This document shows positions 39,001 to 51,837 of a stretch of DNA of 64,000 nt, in pieces. This DNA comes from Pipra filicauda. Taxonomy: Eukaryota > Chordata > Aves > Passeriformes > Pipridae. A program made the translations under genes and the position numbers. Location of the stretch: NCBI RefSeq assembly GCF_003945595.2, contig NW_024104443.1, forward strand, positions 1,674,001 through 1,738,000, read 5' to 3'. The notes beneath the pieces are model-generated. The model saw only the letters and a program-made list of their open reading frames with translations. It had not been told where the DNA came from and did no database searches. Within the stretch, counting starts at the first letter, position 1. Every line of letters begins with the position of its first letter.

Positions 39001-42000
39001 CAGAGCTGAACAAAAATCAAATAATTCTCCATAAGTTTGCCCAAGCATCTGACAAAAATTATAAATTGCTTCAAAGAATGCAACACTTGCACACATAAAA
39101 ATAACACAATGTGAAAACCTTCCATAGAGACTAAGTTAAAAGACATTATTGATAACTTCTAAACAGTTTGATTCTTGAGGATAACAACTAAATTCTCACA
39201 TGTACTGGAAAGGACTAAGATAATAGCATGGCAGACAAATTTCTGAAAACTTTTTATTTGTTACAAAACTGTATCCACTATCAGCCATAACTCCAAAGAA
39301 AAATAATTTTGCTATTGCAATATAAGAAGTGAAGAAAGTAAAGTAAAGAAATTGATGTTTTTCTAAGATGGCTCTTTGCACATATCCCATTTTTTTGTAG
39401 CATGTATTTTTGGTTTTCCAGCTTATTTTTTAATATGTTCATTTTAGACAAGGTACAATAAGCTTTATTTTGATATCTGAGCATAAAGTGCATACCTAAA
39501 TAAGAATTCTTAGCTCAGGATTAAAGCTAGGAAGGGATGGAAAGGAGAATGAGTTTAATACCTGGTTAATGAAATGAAGAAATGTTCTTTTTAGAAAGAG
39601 TGGAACATGAGAGTGGACAGATTTTACCTTTTGTAATGACACTAGTATCACCCCCTACATCATAGTCCTATCAGTTCACACTTCTTAAACTTTCATAATT
39701 TTGCAGGCTTATATCTATGACATTTCTAAGTCCTGCAAGATATTCTAGGCAAAAAATAAGGGTGGCTACTGCAGGGGGGGTGTTTCAGGGGTATAAAATT
39801 ATGTCTTAATTTCAGATTATAATTCATTTCACTGTAGTTTCTCTAAGTCTGCAAGTCGATTTTTTGAGTAGAAGCTTTGACCAACAAGTGAAGTTATTAA
39901 TAAAAATTTCCAAATACATTCTCGGCTAATATGCAATGAAGATTACTGGTCTCATTTGTTTCTTTTTCTTAATAACTACATACTCGTATATTATACTTAA
40001 GAGTGAAAATGAACAGTGAGAACTCTCACTGTCCCCAAGCAATAATGAGCAGGCTCTCAATAAATATGCTCTCTTTAGAGATATGTGACTTTAATTATTC
40101 AGGATTTTAGCAGGCAGAGAATCCCATGGGTTGTAAGGGTCCCTCATGAACTTCCTCATGAAAATCAATTCTTTCAACTTCAGTTGTGCATATTTGCATA
40201 TATACTTCATTTAAACAATGCTGGCACACTCAGTTTATTCCTTCCTCCTCCTCCTCTATCAATTTTGCCATTATGCTACATTATACCTTCCCTTTTCTGT
40301 TGTTATTCAGCCTACTTCCTCTTTCTTCTTCATCCAACATTTTCATTATCTCTTATCCCATGAGGATCTCCACATTCTCATTTAAATCCTACGCAGTAAC
40401 ATATCACAGAACAGTTCCATGAGAATGATGACCCACTCATTTTTTACTCTTGATGACCAGAGAGGTCCTAACCTAAAAACTTTACACAGGATGTGATTTA
40501 CAGACTGAAAGTAAGAATACACGCATTCCAAAGGTGTCTGAACAAGGCATTTCATGTTTAAAGAAAAAGGTACAATATGAAATATAAAAAAATAAATAAA
40601 ATAATCCCCCAAAATCTCACATCACAAATATCTCAAGGTGCATTAATGAAATCCAAATTTCACTCATCCCACCTCATACTGTATGGGCTGGATGAGCAGT
40701 GATGTGAACTGAACACTGGTTAAATCGTTGTCTTATTGGAGGATGGCGTAGCCCAGGAAACAATATTGGTTCCAGTCCTGTTCAACACCTTTATTAATGG
40801 CCTGGATGAATATATATATCATATATACATATATATGATTGTGGGAGGCGTGTCTAAAGGCACAAGGGATGTGCTGGGGCAGTGAAGCCCGAAAGAGCAT
40901 GCGCCGTCATAGGGAACTCCATTGGCTAAAGAAGTCACATGGTATGTAAGGATAAAAGAGCGCAGATTTTGAAATAAAGCCTCTTTGTTCACCCCACCAC
41001 GAGGAGCATTTTTCTTCCTTGTTATACAAGGACTGCGTCTGCTACATATGAGATATATATATACATATATGTGAGGTGCGCCCTCAGCAAGTTTGCAGAT
41101 GACAATGCACTGGGACAAGTGACTGGGACAAGCACAACCAGACGGTTGTGCTGCCATCCAGAGGGATCTGGACAGGCTGGAGAAAGGGGTTGACAAGAAC
41201 CTAATGAAATTCAATGAGTAGAAGTGCAAAGTCCTGCACCTGGGGAGGTATAACCCCAGTCACCAGCACAGTCTGGGGGCTGCCCAGCTGGGAAGCAGCT
41301 TGGTAGCATAGGCCTTGGAAGTCCCCATGGACACCAAAGTGACCATGAGGCAGTAGTGTGCCCTTGCTGCACCAGCAAATGGTATGCTGGGCTGCATTAG
41401 CCCAAGTATTGCCAGCAGGTTGGCAGAGGTGATCCTCTCTACTCCTCCCTGGTGAGGCCACATCTGGAACACTGTGTCCAGGGCTGGGCTCCCCAGTACA
41501 AGAGAGACATGGAGAGAGTCCAGCAAAGGGCTATGAAGATGATGAAGAAACTGGAGCATCTCTGCTGTGAAAAAAGGATAAGAGAGCTAGGACTCTTCAA
41601 ACTGCAGAGAGGGTGCAAAGAAGCGGAAGTCAGCTCTTCTCAGAGGTGCCCAATGACAGGACCACAGATGATGGGCACACACTGAAACACAGGAGGTTCC
41701 CTCTGCACATCAGGAAACACTTTTCACTGTGTAGTGGCAGAGGTTGCCCTGAGAAGCTGGGGTGTCTCTGCCCTTGAAGATGCCTGGACATGGCCCTGGG
41801 CAACAGGCTGTAGGCGGCCCTGCTTCAGCAGGGTGAGGATGGACCAGATGACTCCCAGAGGTCTGTTCCAACCTCAGTCATTCTGTGCTTCTGTGAAGCA
41901 CTCAATGACAACAATAAGCATATTGCCATGCTTGAAATAAGTGCTTCATCCTTAAAAAAAAAAAAGAAAAAAAAAGTGACACTGTCTCCACAAGTTATAT

Positions 42001-45000
42001 TTCTTCCAAATACAGATACTGTGACTGGCTGGCCAGTGTACATAATCTTTTCACCATCTACTCAAGTAAGGGACAGGTTAAGGATGTTCACAGCTATTTG
42101 TTTCAACTTTATCAAAGAGAACACTGAATTATATATGGAAAACCCAAGTTTCTCCCCACATTTAGAATTATTAATCTGCTTCTCCATTACCTTATGTCAT
42201 CTGCTCTACATTTTGAAAAAAATGTGTTCACTTTTCAAACATTTATAGATAAATCAAATTTATAAAGTCAAGTTAATATACAAACTGTATTACAAATATG
42301 CCCACTGATCTTTACCTTTGTAAATGGCACTAACAGAAAAATTGTTCTCTACATGTCATGCAAATATTTTGAAGCTGCAGCTGATACAACTTACAGAACA
42401 AATTTCCAAAATACATACCTCTAAATGCACTAATATCTCCATAGTGTACCTGGAGCACAAAATATCTGCCACCTGTTTCTCCTCCAACTCTGAATCCAAC
42501 ACCTAAGAGAAGGAAAATGCATTGTTTTCAGAAACAATAAAATACAAGATGGTTCACCATCGCCAACCATATAAAAAGTACAAAGCACTGTAATAGCTAG
42601 GAGATGGGGTAGAAAATTTCACTGAGACACCAGTAAAGAAAACTTTGTCCTGAAATCCAGGCAAACCACCAGCACAACACGTGTTCCCAGATTAGGAAGC
42701 AGGACCTTAACTTAGTTATTAATGAATAGATACCTGCTTTATGTACTGAATTCTCTCAATCAAAGGATATTAATATAGATTACATATATATATATACACA
42801 TATATATTTACATATATATTTATATATATATATATAAACACTATTAAACAAATTAAAAATAAAAATTAAGTTTTGCCATCCATATATGATTCGGTAGAAC
42901 TTTCATTTCTCATGCAACCTGTACATGATACAAACTGATTAACACTGACTTATTAAGAAGACATTGAGAATGATAAGATAAAAAGATCTGCAGTAAAATA
43001 TTTTGAGATGTAAATTAATATTGTATGCAGAAAAAATATTGAGTAAATAATGCAGTTATGTTACTTGTTGACAGAAGCAAGCACAGGCACAGAAGACAAT
43101 GGAGAAGTTTAAAATAATTTGAAATAATGAAATTGCAAAATATCGCCATCACCAAAAGGAACTTCTCTAAACCAATTCTACAATGAACACTCTCCAGAAG
43201 AAGCAGAGAAAGTAATTTTTTCATATTTGGTCAGAGAATCCCACAGTAACAGGCAAAGCCTATTTATAAATGGGACTGCAGCCTCTCTGCAAAAATGAGG
43301 CCACTTTATGAATACTCCCCACAAACCTTGTATTTCTGGACAGCTTAGAAACAAGAAGAATATTACTCGCTGGGTTTTAACAGCAAAGTTTCCACATAAT
43401 CCTCCAAGAACCAGACTTCCACAGAACCTTCCAAGTAACAATTTTTTAAATTGACATTCTGATAACCAAGTCAAGTAACATTCACGTTGATAACTGTGTA
43501 AATAGATTAGGAAAAATCAACATTTTTATGATATTGTGCACTGCTCCTGGTTATGAAAATAGGTAGTAAAAGACTAAATTAAAAACTTCTAGAATTCAAG
43601 GTATTTTCAGACTGAGGCTATACAGATATTTCTAGGACCCTTAGTGGTTATTAAAAAACAGCTTCTTCCTGTTTTCCAGACATATCACTCCAAGGAGCTT
43701 TAAAAGTTTTGATTTAATTCAGCAGAGTAGTTATCATACAAGAAAATTGGTATATAAGCATGTTGCTCAACTGCATCAAAGCATTAAGAAATGCAAAACA
43801 CTTTACATTGTACAATATATTTAAGACACAGAAAAAATTCAATTGAACTTGCTCGTGGTTTTCCAAACACATAAAAATATTTCAGTACAGTTTGTGTGCC
43901 ACTAAAGATATATAAATAGTAACCTTCCAGTAACACATAGTAGGAAATACAAGATTAATGCTATATAAAAATAAACATTATATCATGACAGTTATCTCTC
44001 CCTCAGCCTTTCTTCCCCCTATAGAAACCCAAAATGTTATAGCAAACAGAATGACAAAACGCCTCAAGCACATTAGCTACCATAATAAATGTCATACTTT
44101 GTGAGTCTCATGTTTATAGTTTCCATCAACTAGACATAACAGAAACATTATAAGAGGTTCCCAGATATGCCAGGTGCTTACTTCCATATCCTCTCTTTTC
44201 TCTTGCCCCTGTACACAAGAACTCTACATTAAAGGGACAATACCTTTAGGTAGCCTGGTGGGTGGAGCATTTCTTGCCCAAGCATACAAAATGTTAGATT
44301 TATCTCTGCACGTTCCTTCATCACAGTCCCTAAAAATGAGTAAAGAAAAGGGAATATTATTTTTTAAATCTTGAAATCAGAAAATGGCAGGTGAATTACA
44401 TGCAAATCCACTAATTTCAAGATCTGTGAAGATATTTCTGGATGTATGTTGATCAAACACATTTGCTTTAATGTCGATTGTTTTCACAGATATCAGTATA
44501 CATTCCAACTTCTTTTATTTCTCTCCCTCTGCCTTAAGACAGTGTCAGGCAAACAAAATCAAAACCATAGACAGTTCTGATAGGCCCTGTTAGCCTAACA
44601 GCCAGTGAGGAAGAAAATGAAGGAACTTTTGTGAGAGTGAACTGCATGAAAATTTCTAGCACCATTAGCTCAACTGACTCAACATGACAATGACTGCCAC
44701 ATTTACACACAGGGACAGGACTCATGCACAAAGCAGAAAAAACTTCCCACAAGACATCACAGCCTTAAGTTAAAATTGGTTATTTAGAAATTGTTTAATT
44801 CTTACATTAAAAAAAATGACAGGAATCTGTGTATGAACCCACAGATAGGAGGCACTCATGCTCTTTCCTGTTGATACCGTGGGATGTGTTGGTGCTAAAA
44901 AATCTCTGGAGCAGTTAATTAGGAGTGAGATAAAGAAAGGGTTTATTGTGCTAAGGCAAAAGATGTTACAAGACGTCTGAGATGTTACATTTTATAATAC

Positions 45001-48000
45001 CATCCATCCAATCCCAAATGTGTCCACCCTGTGGTCTTTACTCTGGACCGCCCCGGTCCACCCCCTGAGAAATGGGTCTGGGGTCTTTTACTTCATCATC
45101 TTCACCATCTTCAGAGCACAAAGGGTACATAGTCACCTAATTCTTGACCGTGTTCTGCGGTTTAGGCCAAGATACAAGCATTCTCCAAACAATCTAGGCC
45201 TTGCCTTGACAAGAGACTAAACATTTCTACTGGATTTGGGGGTAGGAGTGATATAGGGAGCATAGAATGGGGTAAGAGGGTTAAGGAATGTGTAAACTAT
45301 TTGTACTACAGGGAAAGGGATGTGAGGGTTGCTGCTTTTAGAGTCTATTTCCACTACTTATAAAACTTATAAGGTTTACAAATATTAGAAAAATAAAAAA
45401 CCATTAGGGGCTTAAGGCATCACTGTACTTTATGCAAGCTCATTGCTTTAAGGTAATTTTTATGCCACTGCACAATTTCTTGTTTTTCATAAAAAGAGAA
45501 ATCAACACACATACACAAAATAGAAATAACCATTAAAAAAAAAAAAACAAAAAACAAACCAAACCAAATAAAAAACTACCAAAAAAAACCCCAAAACAAA
45601 AACTCATGGGAAAACAAAAACAAAAAAGAAGAGTTTGCCCAGTTACAGACCAAACAGGTTATGAACACTTTCAAATAACTTAGAGTTTGAGTTGTGCCTA
45701 GCCTCTGCAACTAACCTTGCAGGTGACACTAAGGCTGGAGAATGAAAGACTTGACTGATAAATTCTAGATACCTTGAATCTGCAAGAGCTGGTAAACTTG
45801 GGGCACAGACACTGTCAAATCCGTAAAAGGCCAGTCAGGCACAGTCATACAGACTCCACAATGTACCTGGATCACATCCACGAAGGTGCTGACTGCTCCA
45901 CATTGGTGTAGGCCATATGATGATATACGTGGATAATCAAACAAGCGACCCTAAGGAGCTTTTCCAAACACCTACCTAGAAGATGTTTCTCCCTCTCAAT
46001 CCTCTAGGTTTATTTATGGGGTGTATTTGTACTTTCTTCAGTGGCAAAGCATCACATTGCTGAGCATGGAGTGTAGAAGTCATTCAACAGGTGCAGCATA
46101 CACAGGTATGACTTCTAGAAAGCCTACTCTGAAACTATTTAGACTATTTCAACTGATCCAAGCCAGATGCGATAAAGGTTGATACCCATGCCAAGCTTTC
46201 ATTCCAAACCAAAAGGGTACAGCCCCTTCTGTTTATTACTGCTTGTAAAATGAGACCTGAAAAAAAGTCTGTACACATAAGGCATGGTTTCAGTCACCTG
46301 AAATTCTGGGGAGAACAGAGTGCCACACAGTGTGTGGAAGAGTATAAAAGCATCGAAGACCAGGACATCCAGCAGGCTCACTAATGTGTCCATTGAGGAC
46401 GGCTGGGCCACAGGTGCAAATGACAATGATGCCTTCCAAGCATCTCTCAGGAATAACCAGCTCTTCTGGCATATATATTAAACCACCTCAGCAGGACATC
46501 ATGCCTTTCTGTGATCCCAGTGAGCCTTACTGCAACCAGGCTACTGTATTTGTTTCTGACAGAAAGCACTGCCATAATCATGAGAGTGTCAAGAGAAAAG
46601 AGAACATGCCACTTCTTCCTTTCCATTAATTATGCTCTCAACATATATTTTTAGACCTTCAAAACTAACAGTTTGGTCATCTGCCCATTAAAACATGCCC
46701 CAGTGGACAAGGAAAAATTATTTTAGGGCAAATGAAATGTTTTGATTGACACAGCTGCAGCTGAAAACTACACAGCTTCCCAATGCTATAATATAAAAAC
46801 CGCAAGAGACTTTGGGGGTCTAACCAGGTATTGATATGCAAAGTTTGGAAATGTGCTGAAGAGATTGTTTAGGAAGAACACCAGCAGAAACTATAAGCAC
46901 AGTCACAGCTTCACCACCACACTCTGGGCCAGGCAGCCTTCATCTATACCACAGTATTTTTAAGAACACATTACTTAGGTAAAAAAAACCTACATGGACT
47001 GTTTCAAACTTTCTTCCTGAGACATTAGCCAATGGAGGAGGAAGACTTCAGGGGAGAAAGATGAAATACAGACACTATTCTTTCATTTTGCTTAAAAAAT
47101 GGTCAACCCTCTCATTTAGCCATCAATGCTGATCTTGAATCATCAAGTTTTCAGAAAAAAAACAATCCTAGAGGAGATTCCAAAGAAGAGGTAATATAAC
47201 TGATGAACAGATTTAAAAGCAAGGGGCTAGTAAAAAGTATAAATTTAACAAACAAATAAAAAATTTAACACATCACTGAAATTCACAGCTTCTTCACACG
47301 CAAAAAATTACATTCTAAACAGAATGAGTAGCACAGAATACCTTAAAAATGGACTATTACTGTGTATTATACAGTGTTGTATTAATGACTGCTTTTGACT
47401 GTGGTCAAAATTTGTGAGTGAGAGAGGTAAGGGAGGGCATGAAAATAGAGCCTGGTGACTGCTTCTTGAATCTTTGGGTTTTTTGCAAGCTCTCCAGGAC
47501 TTCCCAATGGCATTCTCCCCAGTCTTGGGTAAGTTCAAGAGCTTATTTTTTTTTAATGGTACTGGGGGGGGGGGGGTTGACTGATTACCTAGACTGAAAG
47601 TAAAATATTTTACTATGTCAGCAAGGTCAGTATTTGGCTTTTGTTTTAAGAGTATTTGCATTGATTAGGGTAACAAAAAACTTTTTTTATTTCTTTCTCT
47701 ATTATACTCTACACCTTGACTCTAACCAAGACTTGTAAAAAAAAAGGTAATTGAGGTGATTGAGAAAAATGATCAGTTTTAGCTCTTGAGCTGAACGTTG
47801 CAGAATATTCTGGGGCACTCACAATGGCAAGAAATTACACCCAGAAATAAAATTCTTTCTATTGTCCCCACTCTCCCTTATGCAGTGAAATGCAAGTACT
47901 TCACTGAACCAGCCATGACATCTTTTGCAACTTGTACTGAACTATTGCTGTCAAAGACTTCCAAAATCATCCTCTCCTGCCAACAGAAACAGCTAGTCTG

Positions 48001-51000
48001 ACACAGGAATTACTGGGTGGTGATCTATGACCTGTACTTGTACATTTGTTTAGATTAGATAACTACTTAAAGTTGCCCTGCCTGATCTCAAACTAAAGGT
48101 TATGTCTATGAATCAGCTCATTCATGGGCGTTCATTTCAGTGTTAGGTTTGATGCAGCACAAGACCTTGTCTTTCCACGAGACAATGTTGAATAATTCAA
48201 CATTTTCTTTTAAATCATTCAAGTGCATTCTTTATTATCTATGGACAATTTGAACTTCTGATCAATCAGTTCAGACATGTTACTTCAATTTTGGCACAGT
48301 TTGTCAGCTCAGACAAAACTTCTTGCCATAACGGCTAAACTGTTTTTAGGGTCAATTACGATCAAGAAACAGAACCAGCTACACCATTTTTTTTTGCGCA
48401 CCGAGCAACACCTGAGACAATGAGCCCTAGGAGACTACTTTTTTTTTTCTGTGGAAAGGCCATGATATTTCAAAAAGAGCGAAAGGCCTGTGCACTTTAG
48501 CATTTGTTCAGATAAAGATTCTACCATGTTGCAGTGAACACCAGAGCCAGCACAGGACCCACTATTTGAGAGCCTTTCAAAAGGCCAGGGGCATTTGCAT
48601 GAGTAATGTCAAATCACCGCAAAAGGCAGCAGGCCAAATGGGTATAACAGATTTTGGCTCAGCCTGGCTCCAGCCAGAGGGCAGCTAACCCCAACAGTTA
48701 TCTGGATGCTGTATCTTCCTCTCTCCCATTCCTCCCCACTCAAAACTGGCCTGAATAAAACTTCACACCCCAGGGGAACAAATTTTTTTCTTGCATTCTG
48801 AATGCTCCTAAAGACCCATTTTCCTGTAATACAACTAGCCCACATCGTGAAGTTATGAGAAGTAGCTCTTGACTTGACTTGTTTTAATGTTCTTATAACT
48901 GATTATAAACCATGCAACTGATGTTGCCCAGAACTTCAATGAAGAAACTACAATAAAGAAAAAAATCTATATGGCATGCCCTTAATTCAATAAAGCCTGT
49001 CTGTAAAAATGTTGACCATGTAAAATGTAAGAGAAGAATCTTTGCTAAACAAGTCTTACAGTGGTGCATTTAAACAACCATTCTTTCTCCTAGCTGATGG
49101 AAGAGCAAGTGAAATCATCACTTGCTAGACTGCAGGTAACGAAAGTAATAAAAAATAAACAAACAAAATCAAAAACAATGAGGACAAATTATACACAATC
49201 ATCAGAGTTACTTTAACCAAATTACGTTAGATGTCTCCAGCAAATTTGAATTAATAGGAAAATACATGTTTTTAAATCATACCTACTCTCTGCAATCACT
49301 TATAAAAACATAAAACAGTTTTGCACAGCTGAATATTTCAGTGAACATATTTACAACCTAGACACTTACAGAAATATGTACATATACACACACGTTTGTT
49401 CATACACAAAATACTACATTAATTCTACACACGTATGGCTACAATGCCTGCAAACAGGCATTTATAGAAGCTTATGCAAGTGTGTCAAAGACATATATGT
49501 AGATGTCTACACTTTTTTACGTAGAACACAGATGATCATCTCTCTAGCCTTGCAGATAAGGTAGAGCAAGATGAAAGCTGAAAACTTGCAAAAACAGGGA
49601 CATGAAATAATGAGACAGTGAATGAAGAGCTTTTCATTTTGAGAATGCAAAGCAAACACAACTAAGAAACCACACAAAAAAAATAGCAAAATTTAATCAA
49701 GCCTTGCATATGGAAATATCAGATTTAAAGACAACACTAATGTATTGGGCCTGGCTGAGATGGAGCTAATTTTCCCCACATCAGCCCTTACAGTGCTGTC
49801 CTGTGTATGGGTAGCTAGAAAGGTAATGATAACACAACAGTGTTTGGGCTACTGCTGAGCAGTGCTCCCACAGCATCAAAGGCTGTCCCTCCAATGTTTC
49901 CCCTCACCAGCAGGCTGTGGGCGTGCAGGTTCTTGGGAGAGGCCACAGCCAGGACAGCTTACCCAAACTGAGCAAAGATATATTCCATACTATATGATGG
50001 CTGCTCAACAATAAAGGCTAGAAGAAAGAGGTGGGGGCCTTTGTTATTTACGACATTTGTCTTCCAGAGCAACCATTACTTGTGCTGAAGCTCTACCTCC
50101 AGGAAAGTGGCTGGGTACTGCCTGGTGATGGGAAGCAGAGTAAAAGATTTCGTTCTCCTCTGCTTCTGCACACAGCCTTTGCTTCTGCTTTCTTGAATTG
50201 CCTTTATGTTGATTCAAGAGGTTTTTTTCCATCTTCCTCCTCCCATCCTGCTGAGGAGGTGAGGGATAGACCAATTCGGTGGGAACCTGGCGTCCAGCCA
50301 AGCTCAATCTGCCACAACTAAGTAAGTATTTCATGGTCTGACAGGTAGCTGTTAAGTACAGCAATCAAGAACAAAAGCTGCATTAGCTGCCACACTGAAC
50401 AAACTGTCACTGGTGAGTTTTTTGCGGGGCAATCCTTCTTCTCCAGGGAGAGTGAAGATACAGCCAGGGAACTCAAACTACCTGAACCCTAGTCTCAAAA
50501 TGGAGATTCGAGTCTGATTCAGCTTTGAAGAATTTTACGATTTTTGGTTTTTGATCCGCCTCTTCCAAACATCTTTAGAACATCAGCTGTAAGTGACTTA
50601 GGCATCATCTCATGACTTCATCTCAACACAAGTTCCTGATCAATCTGTAACAATATAATTCTATCATGTAGGAATTATTTCAAGGCTCTAATACAACTTC
50701 TTCCAGGTATATGAAAATGAAACAAACTACCAGTACAATCTATTCAGTTTTAAACAGGATACTCAAGATGTAAACTGCTTTTAAAAGGCCACAATGGAAA
50801 CTGTTTTCTGTTATGTATTTTTCACATTAAAGTATGAAAGAGGTATACTCTATCATATAAGATAAAATAAAAAAAAACCACAGAAAATCGGTCTGATGGG
50901 AAAAGAAATTAATAGAAATTCTGTGCTTTCAGCTGTACTTTAGTCTGAACTTTTTAAGCATCTGCTTTTCTTGCAAGACAAGATTACATTTTCAATATTA

Positions 51001-51798
51001 AAATGGTTGATAGGTAAAAAGGAGACAGAATTTTTTACAAAAATTTGTTGTATGTTTAAAATATTAATCAAATCATCTCCCCAAAACATGCATTTTTTTT
51101 CTTGAAAATATATTCTACTATACTACTAGCTCTAAATTCCAGCTATAGTTACCTTTTTAGTAAATACTTAAAGATAAATTGTGATTACACAGCTCTATCA
51201 GAAAACCTATATTAAAGTTGTTTCTTACAGTTTAGAATAATTCATATAAACCTTTCCAGCATCAGCAAAAATACCTCATCTGCTCTCCTCTGAAAACCTG
51301 GAAAAAACTTGCAAAATTACTGGACAGACCATTAATTTCCACCCATCGTCACATTCTCTTCACTTTGGCTTCCCATACCTATTTTAGTGTCACTGCTCTC
51401 ACTGCTTAGGCATTTTGGAGGGCAAGTCAACCTCCAAACCGCTTGATAAAAGGAATCTTCTTCACCTTGTCTTTCACTTAGTTTCATTCTGGACACCTGA
51501 CACAGTATTTCATACACAGAAAAGCAGCCAACTGTAGCTGAAGTTTAGATTTGTCAGTGTGCAATGACAATCTGCTCACAATAGCTCCTGCCTCCTCCAT
51601 GGAGACAGGCAATTAGCCATGAAGAATCATAAAACAGACATTTTTCTCTACCTCAGTGAGGAGTTAAGTTAAAAAACAAAAAAACAAAAAACACTTTAAG
51701 TGTGGAAAGAATAGGTTGTCATACATTTCTTCTTCATTCCAAAATATTATACTTTTCCAATAAATTGTTACAATGGAAAAAGTTTATGTGGAAGCAAT

Positions 51799-51837
<39 letters not shown>

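Larger units (their letters stand above)
34082..42418 (-). other. PAM intron 4 (8.3 kb) with LTRs and CR1
   Basis: Holds a solo LTR (36945-37338) and a CR1 (40688-41897) that is itself split by a second solo LTR (40840-41046). An open frame at 36469-36942 ends just before the first LTR but has no ATG start and no family resemblance. Confidence 0.75.

Noticed and set aside
41201..41685. Several open frames on both strands
   Set aside because: These are shadows of the degraded CR1 ORF2 on the plus strand.
45700..46640. Possible old gene fragment or transposon in intron 2 (frames at 46199-46629 on both strands)
   Set aside because: Composition is less AT-rich than the flanks, but no protein motif, repeat ends or poly(A) tail could be recognised, so nothing can be claimed.
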